Notes under the pieces: model-generated
Seen by the model: the letters and a program-made list of their open reading frames with translations, nothing else
The model's database searches: none
Told to the model about the DNA's origin: nothing
Translations under genes and position numbers: made by a program
Part shown: positions 1 to 14,759 of the stretch, piece by piece
Layout of the letters: every line of letters starts with the position of its first letter
Position numbering within the stretch: the first letter of the stretch is position 1
Source: Camellia lanceoleosa
Lineage: Eukaryota; Streptophyta; Magnoliopsida; Ericales; Theaceae
Direction: 5' to 3'
NCBI GenBank assembly: GCA_025200525.1
Contig: CM045763.1
Span: 157,672,246 to 157,736,245 of the forward strand
Length of the DNA: 64,000 nt

Positions 1-1699
1 TGATTGATTGATTTTAACTATTTTGATTAGTTGTGTATGTAAAGTTTAGGGTTTTTAGATGATTGATTGATTTTAATTATTTTGATTAGTTGTGTATGCC
101 AGGTTTAAGGTTTCTATATGTATTTATTTTATGGTTGTAATCACACTCATGGACATATGAAATTAAAATAAATTAGGAACCCATAGATAAATTCCTTACA
201 CTCCACCATGGCTCCATAGATTGTTATTTTATTTGAGTGTTGGTGAGAAAAAGTGTAAAAAAATAGAAATAAATAAAAAGGTAAGGATTATGAGATTTAT
301 TTGAATGCCTTAGGCTTGGCATTGTTATATTTGTTCTCATGAGTGAGATGTTGTGTATGTATATATTGCCTCGTTCTCATAAGTAAACAGTGCTTTGATT
401 CTGTGGCGTCAGTATATGCTAACCATCCGTGGAGTGTGAGTCAAACTTGGGACAATATCCCTGTGCAAGTTTGGCTTCGGAGTGGTGTTAGGTATACGGG
501 AGACACATAGGATATATGTGTAGGTCGGAAGTGAAGGGCCGAAGTGGTGGAGTTAAGGTACAAATAATTTAATTATGAGTTTATTGTTATAGTGTGAATT
601 GTATTGATTTGTACATCTTGAAAAATAGTAACGATCTCGATAAATTATGAAATTTGAGCAGAGGCATGTATACGTGATTCTAGACAACTTTTGTGTTTTA
701 AATTTTTATTAAAAATATCGATTAGTACTTATAATCAGATGATCTTGGTTATTGTAGTTTTGATTCATTTTAGCAATGTAAATTTTAGAGGCTGATTTAA
801 CCTAAGAAACAAGCTCATTTTTATTGGTTTCATGTAAATTAAAGTAAAATATTATTCTGAACACTTTTTGTGTTTTGAACTTTTCCGAAAAAATTCATCT
901 TGCAGCAGTTTCTTTTCGTTTTCAATTCTAGATTTTTCGATCAAAATTCGGTTAGGATTTTCTATTAATTTTTTCTCTCAACCTGTTCATTTTTTACTAA
1001 ATTCGTTTGTGCTAAATTTTAGAAAATTTGATTATGTACAACTTTTGTTCTTTGAGTTTTGGTCAATTCGAATTATTTAAGCATGAAACGATGCATTTTT
1101 ATACTTCTTCAGCAAGTTACTTATGATTAAATTATACTAACTTTATTGTCACGCCCCCAAAATAATACATAAAACCCATCACTTTTAACATGCATTGATA
1201 TATAAAAGACCTTCATTCTTCTATTCATTAGAGTAATTAATTACAAAATGTATTACATGTTAACAACAAACAAATGCCCTACAGACTTACAACTTTCAAG
1301 TTAACACTTGGTTACAAAAAAAAAGTACTAACTCAATTACACATTAAGCCCTTGGCTTGGATCCACATGTAATTCATCATAAGAAAGAAAGAAAATAAAG
1401 TCGCCCGCTTTTAGGCCTCCCAAGCTATATCCTTGGAGGTGGCAAGCTACATGCACGAAAATGATATTCCGTATAGGGTGAGCTAACAGCCCAATAGAAA
1501 TACACTAAACCAGCTATGAACAATGACTAAAAGATTAACAGTTTGATAGATGGTTAACACTTTTACATTCTTTCATAACACATTACAGTTTCATTTTCCA
1601 TTCCTTTTCAATCCTTAATTCATAACCATGGTTCAGAACCTGACCAAATAACTGATATGAAACAGTAACTCATATTAAACATTTCCTCATTTCACAATA

Positions 1700-1863
1700 G
1701 ATAAGCATACTAGCTATATCAACACATCAGCAGATAAGCATATAAGCTATATCAACATTCCCACTGATAAGTATAAGAACTATATCACACTTCCAAAGAT
1801 GAGCATATGAGCTATATCAACACTTCAATAGACAAGCATATGAGCTGTATCTACGGAGTCCAT
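1700..1863. repeat. 33-bp tandem repeat, five units
   Basis: Units begin near 1700, 1733, 1766, 1798 and 1831. Each carries a GATAAGCATA-like start followed by AGCTATATCAACAC-like sequence. The units have diverged by substitution. The array lies inside the antisense solo LTR and has no coding role. Confidence 0.8.
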
Positions 1864-2630
1864 CCCCTCTCTTCTCCCACACAACACCGGTTTAGAGGTC
1901 CATCCTTCTCTTCTTCCCTAAACCATGGAGTACATCTCTCTCCTCCAACACAACACAATGCATATAAACAATTATTATACACATCATCAGTCAATACATA
2001 AAGTTGATGTATTCTTTCAAACGTCATACTCAATGACACATTCTAGTGATTAGTTTTAGTTTGCCTAATCATCATGCATTGTCTATAACAATCAAGACTA
2101 TCCTCCACCGATAGCCCAAAGCAGTTATTTCTAAACAGAAAATAAATGCATAAAATGAATATAAAATCAACATTTCAACTAGGTGAGCGATAAATAATTC
2201 AACTACACCCTTTAATCCCATACATTCCCATTTCTAACATTTCTCTATGCTAAACATGCATATAGGTTTATTATAAATAAAACCCCAACTTTTGTAAAAT
2301 TGCACAAAAGCCCCTAAACTTTCTCAAAATTACCCAACAACTCCCAATATATCAAAATGCTAAAATTTAAAGACAAATCTCATAAAGAGGAGTAGGTTAT
2401 CCCTACCTCAAATTCGGCGCTCAAACGGAGAAGATGAAAAGAGTCGAAACTCGATCTCCACCACACACCACAAAGCCCTCAAGAATTAACACAACTTTGG
2501 CGAAGGAACTATGGCCAAAATCCAGCTTGGCACAACTAAAATTTATAACTCAAGCTCGGTTCGTAATAGCTAATTAAACCAAGAAAGAACTATAGAAGTT
2601 GATAAGCTAACCCTATGCACTTGCACCTAT

Positions 2631-2750
2631 ATATAGAAGTTTGTCCACCTCAAAATGTGTCTTGTAACCGATGTGGGACTTCCAACACACATATAGAAGT
2701 TTGTCCACCTAAAAATGTATCTTGTAACCGATGTTGGACTTCCAACAAAC
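2631..2750. repeat. 60-bp tandem duplication
   Basis: Two adjacent copies with period 60 (AGAAGTTTGTCCACCT at 2635 and again at 2695) differ at a few positions. They lie near the sense-strand 5' end of the solo LTR. The unit includes a TGTGGGACTTCC-like stretch, common near plant LTR promoters; that functional reading is only a suggestion. Confidence 0.8.
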
Positions 2751-3598
2751 ACACCAAAGGTTCCCAAAATAGAATGAAGGGTCCAAATACATTTACCAAA
2801 AGCCTTAAAAGGCACAAGTGCTACATTTATTTTTTGCAAGATGGTAGATCTTACTAACTTTTTATGCGGAGCTGATCCACCATATTTTTATTTTTATTTT
2901 GTTTATTTTATACTCAATTTATATTTCGTTGTGTACGGGCAATAAACTAAATGCCATCGTATCTCGAGAAACTACCCATTCGTCTCAGTGCGGATGGAAC
3001 TATTTGTCTTGTCCCGTAACAAAAATTAAATGCATTTTTGTTTGTGTCTGGTGGACACGTGGGTGTTAATTCTTGTACTCATACCAGTATACCTGTATAC
3101 TGACCCGTTTTGTCTCTTGGCAACTCAGGTGCGTTCTGTTTGAACGCAACCGAGCTTCCTTTGCAGGATTAGTTGGGGCTACGGTGGTGATGTGGAATAA
3201 CTATAGTTGTTGGACGTGTCGTTTGGACTTCTTTTATTTTCTTGAGCTTAGGATTGATATTAGTTTATGTATTTATTATTTTTTTATGACTTTAGTATTT
3301 GGATAATTTGGCATGGTTTGTAACCTTACATTATTTAAGTTATTTTGACTATTTATTGTTACTTTAATATTTGAGGTATTGGTTAGTTATGAAATTATGG
3401 TAGATGGTTTGGTTGGCATTTTGTTAGTTTTTTTTTTTTTTTTCCCCTTGTAATCTTTTGAGGATGGAAATTTACTTAAACCCTTTGGAGGCGTGAACGT
3501 TTAGATTTTGTTTCACCCATAGGATTTGGATAATGGAATATTAATTGGAGTTTAGTCCTAATTTAATAATTAATTGACCAAATTTTGGGGGCGTGACA

Positions 3599-4791
3599 AA
3601 CTCATGGACACCTAAAATCATGTTTTTTCACATTTTTCGACTCTAAAAATGGCAGGCACGTGGACAACCAAAAATCATTTTCCCACATTCGTCCAACGAT
3701 ATACTCAAGCCAGGGCAACTGGGCACCTTGGCTCCTTGCATGAGTACTAAATATAACACACAACCCATTACCAAAAACCCGACTCAACTACCCAGACTCA
3801 TATGCTATTTACCCCCTTCCAACATTTTCCAAACATCAAGGGAAAAGTATGATGCACATGATGCATGAATTTCCAAATCCCATTTCCCTATGGTTTGTTC
3901 AATTCACAACATACAACAATAATATCAACAATTTTTGAGTTTCTTCAATCTCACAATCCCCACAATCTCATTATATAAATTTAAGAAATTCAAAACTCCA
4001 TATCTCAACACCATTATTATGTCCACACACCCAATTTCTAGATTTGAAGGTCAATTGAACCAAGCCCCATTATGATATCAAATGTAAAATTTAGGATTTT
4101 TGAGAAAATTAGGGCTTTTCCATTTTTGTACTTGTAGAGTCAACTTTTATCATTAATAACAACAATCAACAAGAATATTCAATGATTTTTCCAAAACATG
4201 AGATATAAACCCCAATTTGTTTATCAAACACTCTTTCAAGTTACAAAATCATCTCATATATCATTATATCTAGAAAAATACTACACATATATCTCAAATC
4301 ATAGATATATCATGTTAAAAGTACTCCAACCTCAAGAATGAAGACGAAGAGATGAGAACCCAACTAGAAACTTCAAAAAAAATGCGAAACAACTAGTAGA
4401 ACTCTTGAACCAAGCTTGTTCTTCAACTTCCTTGAAATATCTAGGATGGATCTTGGGTAGAAACAAGAGAAATCAAGTATATTTGGGCTAGGGTTTCGAA
4501 AAAGGGGTGTTAAAGAGAGAAGATATAAAAAAGTGAGAAAAAAATGACTAAGGGTCGACTTTTAAATTAGCTGTCCTAAACAAACCGCTCGAGTGGTGGA
4601 CGCAAACTCCTAGAAATTTTACACGACTGAAACAAAAGAACACCAAACACACATCTTTGCTCGAGCAACCAATTGACCACTCGAGCGGTCTCACTTGACA
4701 CTTAGTCTGTAGAAGAAGATACTAGAAATACCAAATCACCGCTTGAGCGATAACTTCACCGCTTAGTGAACCTGCAAATTAGGATGTTACA
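3599..4791 (-). mobile_element. Antisense LTR remnant
   Basis: No coding capacity is visible. Composition and layout resemble the antisense LTR at 59538-62964: C-rich AT-rich text, then GGGTTT-rich sequence, then a cluster of CTCGAG motifs (4588, 4660, 4680), then an LTR-like terminus. The terminus at 4785-4791 reads TGTAACATCC on the minus strand, a plausible LTR start. I could not find the other end or a target duplication, so the boundaries are provisional. Confidence 0.4.
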
Positions 4792-5894
4792 TAAAACCCA
4801 ACAGAGATAATCTTAACAAATTGCATAAGTGTTAACATGATCATGACTACGATATTTAATGATGTGCAATGCCCAAAATATGTATTTTTGTTTTCCAAAG
4901 ATCATGTCATGCACTTTCCAAAATCACAATTAAAATCAACAACTTTCATTTCAAAAAAATTCATCGAACAGTAAATACAACATTGAAAATCCCTAGATAC
5001 GTGTCTACTAGTAGTCTCTAAAAGTACTTACAAATACCCACTTTACCAGATATCAACCAAAAGAAAATTGGAATCTACTTCGCCCGTGTTTTAGGACTTT
5101 CATTATGGACCTCAACCCAAATTAATTCTCAATCACAACTACACACCTTAATCAGATTTACCAAGATATTTACCCTATTTCTCAACATTTTCCTAAAGTC
5201 TTAACAATTCAATGTAATGCCTTTCTCAATTTCAACAAGAGATGAAATATTAACCATGATATGCCAATGTATGCATATATTTGAAATTATTTTGATTTTC
5301 CTAGTTTCGTAATCATTTTACAACAATTCAATGCAATCATCCACCGATTGTTAAAAATAATTATCTCTATTACAGGCCTCGTTTGGGAAATTGGCTATTT
5401 TAGTTGGCTATTTGGCTTTTTGTCTATTATAGTCTGCTAAAATAGTTGTGTTTGGAAAGATAGTTGGTTTTTTTAATAGTTGATTTAATGGTTGTGAGAA
5501 AACTAAAATAATTATGGGTTAGATGCGATAGTTTGTCTTATTAACTATTTTAGTCTATTTTATCTTTTAGTAGGCTATTTTAGCCCAACCCTCTTCCCAA
5601 ACAAGGCCACAATATTCCAAAATATAGAACATAATTTCATAACTCTCAACATGTTCAAAGTATCACATGATTCTAAATAAACTCATCCTTTTCCTAACAT
5701 GCATCCAATACTCAATATTTTTCAAAAATTTCATGAATTTTCTCAATATACTATCACATTCTCGATTTCCACACTTTCTATGGTTTAGGAAAATTTTGGG
5801 GATTTCTCATTTAAAGCATAATTTTCTCAAATTCACACACTACACCTCAACTATAGATAAAACATTTGAAAAGTTTGTAACATTTGAGAATTTT
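4792..5894. other. No gene; AT-rich probable LTR debris with one MITE
   Basis: There is no protein-like frame with recognisable motifs. The text resembles the interior of the neighbouring antisense LTR remnants. A Tourist-like MITE is inserted at 5375-5608. Confidence 0.4.
5375..5608. mobile_element. Tourist-like MITE (234 bp)
   Basis: The terminal inverted repeats are GGCCTCGTTTGGGAA on the left and TTCCCAAACAAGGCC on the right, one mismatch apart. The flanks carry the 3-bp repeat ACA on each side. The interior is rich in GGCTATTTTAG-like sequence, as in the MITEs at 16064 and 24404. The TIR type and 3-bp duplication suggest the PIF/Harbinger (Tourist) class. It encodes no protein. Confidence 0.82.
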
Positions 5895-6350
5895 TGTAGC
5901 ATCCCGGGTCTAAAACCTGACTTGAAGTCACTTACATAGATGCCCCAATACACTCTCGGGCTTATAAAATGATGGATTCTACTGTTGTTTAGTCGGTTAA
6001 GTTGATATCATACTTGTTTAGCATGTAACACTTTTGATAAATTTTGTTTCGGGCATAAGGATGAAAAATGAAAGTATAGGAGCTCATTTAAAATCAAATC
6101 TGCCTAGGAACTGACCGCACGAGTGGCGGAATTAGGTTGCATGAGCAGTCGAAATGCAATAGGGTCTGGACTAAGCACTGCTCAAGTGGCCAGGCCAAGC
6201 GCACAAGAGGAGAAGAGTGGTGTTTTCTCTCAAAACTTCACAAAAATGGCTCAAGTTTGTAACCCCTTGAAAGGAAGGGGAAGGGGCTCATTATATAGGC
6301 AGAGGGGACGCTTGTGGAAAACACTAACATATTATACTTAATACTAATTT
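5895..6350 (+). mobile_element. LTR-like remnant, plus orientation
   Basis: It begins TGTAGCATCCCGGG, close to the TGTAGCAACCC start of the Gypsy LTR at 55743. It contains diverged versions of the pentameric GAGTGG and GAGCGG motifs seen near other LTR starts (around 6118-6190). The right end is not defined. The short open frame at 6123-6341 shows no known domain and is probably chance. Confidence 0.4.
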
Positions 6351-7571
6351 TTATTCATTTATTTTCTATCTTATAAGTTATAATTGTTATTAAGTATATA
6401 TCATTATTCATAATACATTATATTACTTATAATTTTTACTAATAATTTCATTATTCAATGTATAACATTAACCCATCTCTTGCCCTGCACTCGCCCCACT
6501 ACCGTTACCCTCGATTTGTCCCACTCCCAATATGAAATGGGACGGGAGTGCATTACGACAAACCTGCCCATGATCATCCCTACTCTTATCTACCCCTCCC
6601 AAAAAAAAATCACAATATTTTTTTTCTTATATTTTATTTTCTCTTATAACTTACTAAATGATTCATTTCCTTTTATCTTGTTACCGAACAAAATAGTGAG
6701 CAAAACCTACAAATGAAAGGGCAAAATTATAAGGATAAATTATAAATACATTCTCTAAGTTTTATTTAAAATACGGATTACTTGTGTGGTTTTGAAAATT
6801 ATATTAAGCCCATTGAAATTTTTAATTTTATAATAAATGTCTCATTTTATTAATAAACTATCAAGTCAATTAATAATTTTTAATAATATTATAAATATAT
6901 TTCAATTAATAATTTAAATAATTTTATTATTATATAAAGGAGCAGTTAACAATTTTATTTTTATAATTAATTTTATGAAATAAAAAATTAAATATTTCTA
7001 AATTTTGAAATCACAAAAAAACAAGTAAACCATGTATTTGTAATTTACCCAAATTATACATACAAAAACTTGAGCGATGCCCGGTAGGTCTCTGCTCTCT
7101 GGGTGCCTCTATTTACACACCATAAATTATCTCAAGGCAAACCACTTCTAAAAGCACACATTTAATAATTTAGTAAATATATATTTTGCTCATCACACAC
7201 CATAAATTTACATATTTATCCTTACTCATACACCCATCCACAACAATATACACACAAACTCACATATTTACCCTCACTCACTCACACACCCCTACACACC
7301 CACCTTTGTCCATCTTCTCCCCTCCATTCTCAGTTTCAAGTGGTGAATACTGTGTTGGTGCTCAACAAAGTCATTAAACATTAAACATTTGAAAACAAAA
7401 AGAAAAAAATACTAATTTTCGACATGAGACTTACCTCATTAGTAATAAATTGATTTGTGTGGTCAACAAGACCCCCAGATCCAACATTACTGCATTCCAC
7501 GGATGCACAGTTCTAAAAAAAAAAAAAAAATTATAACTGTTCGGAAGTGCAGAGTTGAATTAAATGAAATA

Positions 7572-7736
7572 GTTCGACCGTAGTAATCCGAACACATTGC
7601 ATTTGTTCGGTTTTAGATAGACAAACAAATGGAATATGTTCGATTGTAATTTGTTGGACATATGTAAGTTGTTCGATTGTACTCTGTTGAACATATGTAA
7701 TTTGTTCAATTGTAGTTTGTCGAACAATGATATATT
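7572..7736. repeat. 33-bp tandem repeat, five units
   Basis: Units start near 7572, 7605, 7638, 7671 and 7704. They share GTTCGATTGTA and TTTGTTGGACATATG elements with substitutions. No function is recognised. Confidence 0.85.
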
Positions 7737-8254
7737 ATTCACCTCTGGTTAACCAAACAACGATTTACCACTCATACACGAAAACGAAGACAAAAATAAC
7801 AAAAAAAAAATAACCTTTTCATTGCTCCATTCTTCCGAATGAGAATTGTCAGATGCATCATTCATTGAATCTAATCAAAATCTTCAATAATACTATATTT
7901 TTTATTATTTGTTGAAGGATTTTTGATTTTGATTTTAGAGTTTTTAAATTCTTGACAGAGAAGATACGTAAGGAATAAGTTTAAAAATGATGAATTATAT
8001 TATATTAATTCTTGTCCTTTATAATAAATACACAAATGATACGTATCATAACTTGTCATTTATAATTATTTTACTTAAAATTATAATTGTAATAAAAAAT
8101 AAATTAATTAATGATTTCCCTCGAGAGGGAAGGGAAAGTGCTGTCTAAATAATAGAAGGGTAAAATACCAATAAGTCTTAAGACTTATTACCTAATAGGT
8201 CTTACTTTGGAGACTTATTACCCATTAAGTCCTATTTAATATAATTTATTAAGT

Positions 8255-8390
8255 GATAGAGATAAATTTATCAGTCTTTTTTTCATGAATAATTTTATAG
8301 TGATAAATTTATCAGTCTCTTTGTTTTATAAATAAATTTTTAGTAATAAATTTATCACTCTCTTATTTTTATAGTGTTAAATTTATCAAT
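8255..8390. repeat. Dispersed palindromic GATAAATTTATC repeats
   Basis: The self-complementary 12-mer GATAAATTTATC or close variants occur near 8261, 8302, 8345 and 8376, about 30-43 bases apart, usually followed by AGTCTCT or CACTCTC. Confidence 0.75.
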
Positions 8391-8469
8391 TAAAATTTAT
8401 ACGTAAATAAATCTAGTTAACGGGATTAATCGGTAATTACCCCAAAATAGAATGACCCCCGCTCTCTCT

Positions 8470-8570
8470 CTCTCTCTCTCAGAGGTTTGTGTTGAATCTA
8501 TGGGTGGGTTGAAACCAGGGCAACACGAGCAGGGTTTCGTTCTCTACTCGTACCCATTGTTCAAAACTGC

Positions 8571-8623
<53 letters not shown>

Positions 8624-8625
8624 CT
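8470..8625 (+). pseudogene. Duplicated PRP22 5' leader (D1)
   Basis: The sequence matches 32180-32330, the stretch directly upstream of the PRP22 ATG in D2. Shared blocks include AGAGGTTTGTGTTG, AGCACGAGCAGGGTTTCG-like text and TTCAAAACTGCTAAT. In D2 the ATG follows at 32350. In D1 the homology stops at the microsatellite and PORR sequence follows. The frame at 8452-8706 crosses simple sequence and is unlikely to be translated. Confidence 0.75.
8571..8624. repeat. (CT)n(AT)n microsatellite
   Basis: About 15 CT units are followed by about ten TA units. D2 has a short (TA)n at the same place without the CT run, so it expanded in D1. Confidence 0.9.
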
Positions 8626-8654
8626 GGTGCACCGGTGACCAGTGTGCACAAGCT

Positions 8655-9625
8655 AGTCTCTTCCCTTCACTTCACAGATCCCAAAGCTTGGCAACCCACA
8701 TCTTGAAGAAATTCAAATTCAAACCCACCTCCAACGTTTCTTCAATGTCCAAAACCACCTCATCCCAGTACGTAGCCTCCAGATCCAGAGACCTCCACAT
8801 TCGAGAAACTCATGGACAAGTACAAGAACCTCCTCAAAGTCATCTCCATTCACGACCTCATTCGCAAACCCCACCTCCAACAACCCACCATCAATCTCCG
8901 TTGACTTCCCCAACCGCCTCTCCCAAAAGCTCCACCTCAACCACGGCGCTGCTTCGAGGACTCGGTAATATCCCAAAACCCTAATCTTTTTGAGCTCTGT
9001 GATGGGTATGAACCCAATACTCATATATTGAAACTCGTTGCTGCAATTCCTAGTTGTAATTTCTCTGCTGCGGTGGAGAATTGGAGGGTCATGGAGTGTT
9101 GTAGAGAAGACTCTAGCGTTGATAGGACTGTAATTCGGTTTAGTTTTAAACGTGGGTATCCTCCGGGAATGAGGTTGGGTAAGAATTTTAGGGCTAAAGT
9201 GAAGGAATGGCAGTGATTGCCGTATGTTAGGCCGTATGAGGAGATGGGCGAGAAGAAGAAATCTAAGAGTGGGAAAATGGGATTGGAGAAACGGGCAGTT
9301 GGGATTGTTCATGAATTCTTGAGTTTGACAGTGGAGAAGATGGTGGAAGCGGAGAGGATCAGCCATTTTAGGAGATGGTTTGGGATTGATTTGAACATAA
9401 GGGATTTGTTCTTGGTTCACCCTGGGATGTTTTACTTGTCAACCAAGGGGAAGAGAGTCTTTTTAAGAGAAGCTTATGAGAGGGGGTGCTTGATTGAGCC
9501 GAACCCTGTGTACAATGCAAGGAGGAAGCTTCTTGATCTAGTTCTTATGGGACGTTGTGGTTTGTTCACCAACAATTCAAAGTTGAGTGAGGCTGGTAGG
9601 AGCCCGGAGGAAGGATGTCAATAGG
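8655..9625 (+). pseudogene. PORR-domain protein pseudogene (WTF1/WTF9-like)
   Basis: Plant organelle RNA recognition (PORR) proteins bind group II introns and support splicing in mitochondria or chloroplasts. The diagnostic text is seen across frames: EKLMDKYKNLLKVIS near 8805, RLSQKLHLNHGAAS near 8911, LVAAIPSCNFSAAVENWR near 9031, RAVGIVHEFLSLTVEKM near 9292, RDLFLVHPGMFYLSTKGK near 9400 and VFLREAYERGCLIEPNP near 9460. It is broken by at least two frameshifts in the first 300 bases, a premature TGA at 9214-9216 (most simply CGA to TGA) and an apparent 6-bp loss before VFLREA. It is intronless, as many PORR genes are, so a retrocopy cannot be argued. It sits where the PRP22 N-terminus should be in block D1. 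Confidence 0.85.
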
Positions 9626-11684
<2,059 letters not shown>

Positions 11685-12192
11685 GTATGCTCTCTAGCCT
11701 TTTGTGTTATGTTCTGCCTTAATAATTCTTTCTTATTATTGGCTTTTGCTCATTTTGTTGTTGACACATTTCTTGCTTCAAAATGTTTTACATGCTTCTT
11801 TTTCCTTTGAATTATTCTGTGTTTGTCTTAATCCTGTTCTGTTGCTGATAATATTAAGCAGAATTGAGATGAAAAACACAGCAACCCAACTTTTATTTAA
11901 CTAGTTTTTCTTCTTTGTTTTTATCTGGACAATAGCTGCACTTCTTTTCTCAAAGAACAGTTCATTTCTCATGACGTTGAATGGTTGTTCCAATAGAATT
12001 AGAAACTTCCCATGACATGGTTTTCCATCATTTCATTGTGAATTGTGTCTTTAGATTGCTGTTTGGATGTTTTCAAGCATCATTTTAACCATTTTGACTA
12101 CTGTTTTTTTGTTTTTCCTAAGTGCTTGTACGGACATGTTTTCTTGGGCAAATATTGCTTTTGTTTCTCAAAACCCACTATATCTGTCTTGT
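11685..12192 (+). other. Start of the D1 copy of the PRP22 intron, no gene
   Basis: It begins at the conserved donor GTATGCTCTC and matches 35505-36135 in D2 over most of its length. No elements or coding content are seen. Confidence 0.7.
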
Positions 12193-12252
12193 CTAAGAAG
12201 CACAGACACAGGACACGGATTTTGGGAAAAAATTGGACATGGACACGGCAAG

Positions 12253-12680
12253 TAGGGGTGTGCGTGATGCGGTTTGAGGGTAAAATTATATACCAAACTA
12301 CGAATGACGGATTGACAAATAACCAAATCACAGTTTGGGCAGTTTCAATTTGCTAGTTAATTAAAGAATAATCTTAAATAATTATGAAGCATTTGTATAA
12401 TATATAACACTAATTTACATAATATTTTTCATATATATAACACTAATTTGCAACAAATTCTACATCTTAAATCTTTCTCACATTGATTTTTACTTTGATG
12501 TTTCATTAGAGATAAATATATATATATATATATGTATGTATTAACTATAGCATAGTGGATCGGTTTCGAAGGCGGATTATAAATTTTAAACTGCGGATTA
12601 AACTAACCCGTGGTTAGCCGACGGATCGGTGCAGATCGAGTGGTTTTAACAGATTGGGTTGTATTTTGCACACAACGCTA
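12253..12680. mobile_element. hAT-type MITE (428 bp), D1 only
   Basis: It starts TAGGGGTGTGCG and ends CACACAACGCTA. It is flanked by ACGGCAAG (12245-12252) and GTGGCAAG (12681-12688), an 8-bp duplication with two later changes. The D2 paralogue has the single empty site ACGGCAAG near 36192. The interior is rich in GCGGATT-like repeats near the right end. The predicted frames here are not genes. Confidence 0.85.
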
Positions 12681-13987
12681 GTGGCAAGAATATGACTTAA
12701 AACATATTGACTATGTGCATAAATATAAATTTAGGAGACAAAAAAATAAGAGACATCAATTTATGTGGGTGTATTTTTTTCCCCACGTCCTCTCCCCTCC
12801 CCTCCCTTTTCCTTATATTTTACTTTGACCCCAAATCAACTTTTTAAAATTGTAAAAAAACCTCACAAAGGTGTCCTAAGGTGTGTCCAAAGATAAGACT
12901 CCCAAGGTGTGTCCAAAGAAAGGACTCAATTGTACGTGAAATGTTCCTAATGTGTCCTCCAAAAATAATAATTAGAAAATTGACACCCCATGTGGCATGC
13001 TTGACACCTATGAAGCACGGGTACTCCAAAAATGTTGTCGTACAAGTATTGGGTACTTATGGGGTGTGGTTACTCATACCGGTACGGCTGCACGTGTACC
13101 AAGTACAGCAAAAATGCACGGGTACGTTTTATATGATCAGTATAATCCTAGTATGCGATGGATACACAATAGGTACGTTTTTGGGTACGTCGGGGTTAAA
13201 AACGAGATTTTTTGCAATTTTAAGGGTAATAGAGCAATTTTTTTGTCCATTTTAAAAAATTAAATAGATTTGGGATTCTTTTGTAATAATTAAAACATGA
13301 AACAAATTGAAATTAGGTTTACTTTGTTCTATTTGATTATCTTCTTCGAAGAAACATAGTCAACTCCAAGAGAAAAATGATCGGCAATTGAAAAACTCCT
13401 TCGAAGTTGCTAATTCTCTCCTTTGAACAACCGATTCTGGTGAATTTCTCTTTGATTCTTCTTCCTCATTCTTTCATTTTTTTTTCAGCTTTTTTTTCCT
13501 CTTTTTCAGAGCAAACGAAGATGTCTGTCGCTTCTTTTTTTTCCCCTTGTTTTTCTTCAATTCTTCTTCCTCTTTCTTTGCTGCAAACGAATTGATCTGC
13601 CCTCTTTTTGTTTTTTTTTTCTCCTTGGTTTTTTTGATTTGATTCTCTCCTGTGATTTTCTCTTTCTTTGATTCGATTATTCTTCCTCTTCAACACTCCA
13701 TTTTTTTTTTCTAATATATATATATTAATTTTTACATTTTTTCCCGCACAACCACTGGAATTTCATGCAACTTGCAAGTCTAGAGCCTTCTCTTTAATCA
13801 TCTTCAAAAGAAAAAAAAAGGCAAGGTAGCATCACTCACTTTATTATTTAACTTTGCCCTCTTCTTACTGTTGTAGACTATAGTAGACACAATTAGAAAA
13901 TTGTTATTTAAATATTTAAAAATTTATATACTCGAATGAAGTGAAAGAATTTATAAATTATTTTGTTAATAGTTATATTATAGGAAT

Positions 13988-14365
13988 ATGAGTTCATCAG
14001 GAAGTATAGGTTCAACTACAAGTGCCCCTTCTATTGATATTTGATCAAATTGGGGATGAAAATGCTCCTCTTTGGGGTTACGTTACGAAGATAGCTAAAA
14101 GGGGTGAAGGCGGAAGTGGTAATACCAAATTTCGGTGTAATTATTGTAATATTGAGTTTCAAGGTTCATACTCTAGAGTCAAAGCACATCTGTTGCTACT
14201 TTCAAGGCATGGAATTAGAGTGTGTGCATTTGTGAAGAATAGGCCTAATCTTCTTGTTGAAATGCGAAAGGCAGATAAAGAAGCTGAGAATAGGAAAAAG
14301 ATGGCAAAGCCTAAAGATGTTCTTTTACCACCTCTCTCTTCCCAAATTAGTTCTAGCGTAGGGGT
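13988..14365 (+). pseudogene. hAT transposase N-terminal part (BED finger), copy 1
   Basis: It starts at an ATG preceded by a TATAG acceptor-like sequence, matching the copy at 17834. The region carries a BED-type zinc finger (CNYCN...HLLLLSRHGIRVC). A frameshift lies near 14040, where the text reads through TGATCAAATTGGGG instead of the copy-2 sequence. It stops at the 8-bp site GTAGGGGT, where the inverted half begins. The remainder of this gene is on the minus strand at 14760-16905. Confidence 0.85.
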
Positions 14366-14759
14366 CTATGAAGCACGGGTGCGTGTATGGATACGTGTAC
14401 AAGTACGATACGGGTACGCCGATGCGGCAAATTTTAAAATAAGTAGGGTGTGGGTACGGCTGGGGTATGCCAATTTTTTTTTTTTTTTTTTAAATTTATA
14501 GCTAAAATCCAACAACAAATTATAGTTCAATAACATAATTAAAAAGAGAAATTACAAAAAAAAAAAAAAAAAGTAAATCATTCTTCAACAATACCAATAC
14601 TACAGTAAATTGACGAGCTATTTTAATGTCATTATTACATAAAAGAAATTAGAAAAGAGAATTTCATGGCAAAAACAAGCTAAACAAAAATAAAAGATAA
14701 CCCTAATGACATTAGAAAACTTTGAACTCCATCAACTTCCAATTCCATCAACTTTATCA

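Larger units (their letters stand above)
1147..2825 (-). mobile_element. Antisense solo LTR nested in Gypsy LTR copy 1
   Basis: The block is absent from the homologous LTR at 57429-57445, where flanking sequence runs straight through. It starts TGTCACGCCC and ends GTGCTACA, so on the minus strand it reads TGTAGCAC...GGGCGTGACA, with the TG...CA ends of an LTR. It is flanked by the 5-bp duplication TTTAT at 1142-1146 and 2826-2830. There are no internal coding domains at 1.68 kb, which fits a solo LTR left by LTR-LTR recombination. Its ends resemble those of the other LTRs here, so it probably belongs to a related Gypsy family. Confidence 0.82.
1..3598 (+). mobile_element. Gypsy LTR copy 1, cut by the window start and interrupted by another LTR
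   Basis: This stretch aligns colinearly with the 5' LTR of the Gypsy element at 55743-58189. Bases 1-1146 match from about 56375 to 57435, and 2831-3598 match to 58189. It ends in GCGTGACA at 3598, where the other copy ends in GTGTGACA. No primer-binding site follows, so it is a solo LTR or the 3' LTR of an element lying upstream. The first 120 bases are two tandem copies of a unit of about 60 bases that is single in the other LTR. Short frames here have no recognisable protein content. The match is seen directly; the solo or 3' status is inferred. Confidence 0.8.
7090..8455. other. D1-specific AT-rich insert, no gene
   Basis: D2 passes directly from GGTAGGTCT to the AGAGGTTTGTG leader sequence, so these roughly 1.36 kb are either inserted in D1 or lost from D2. 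The block holds CA-rich text (7140-7310), a 33-bp tandem array (7572-7736) and a palindromic repeat array (8255-8390). I see no coding content and no terminal repeats. Confidence 0.55.

Noticed and set aside
8719..9420. 233-codon minus-strand open frame
   Set aside because: It is the shadow of the PORR pseudogene on the plus strand and has no domain of its own.
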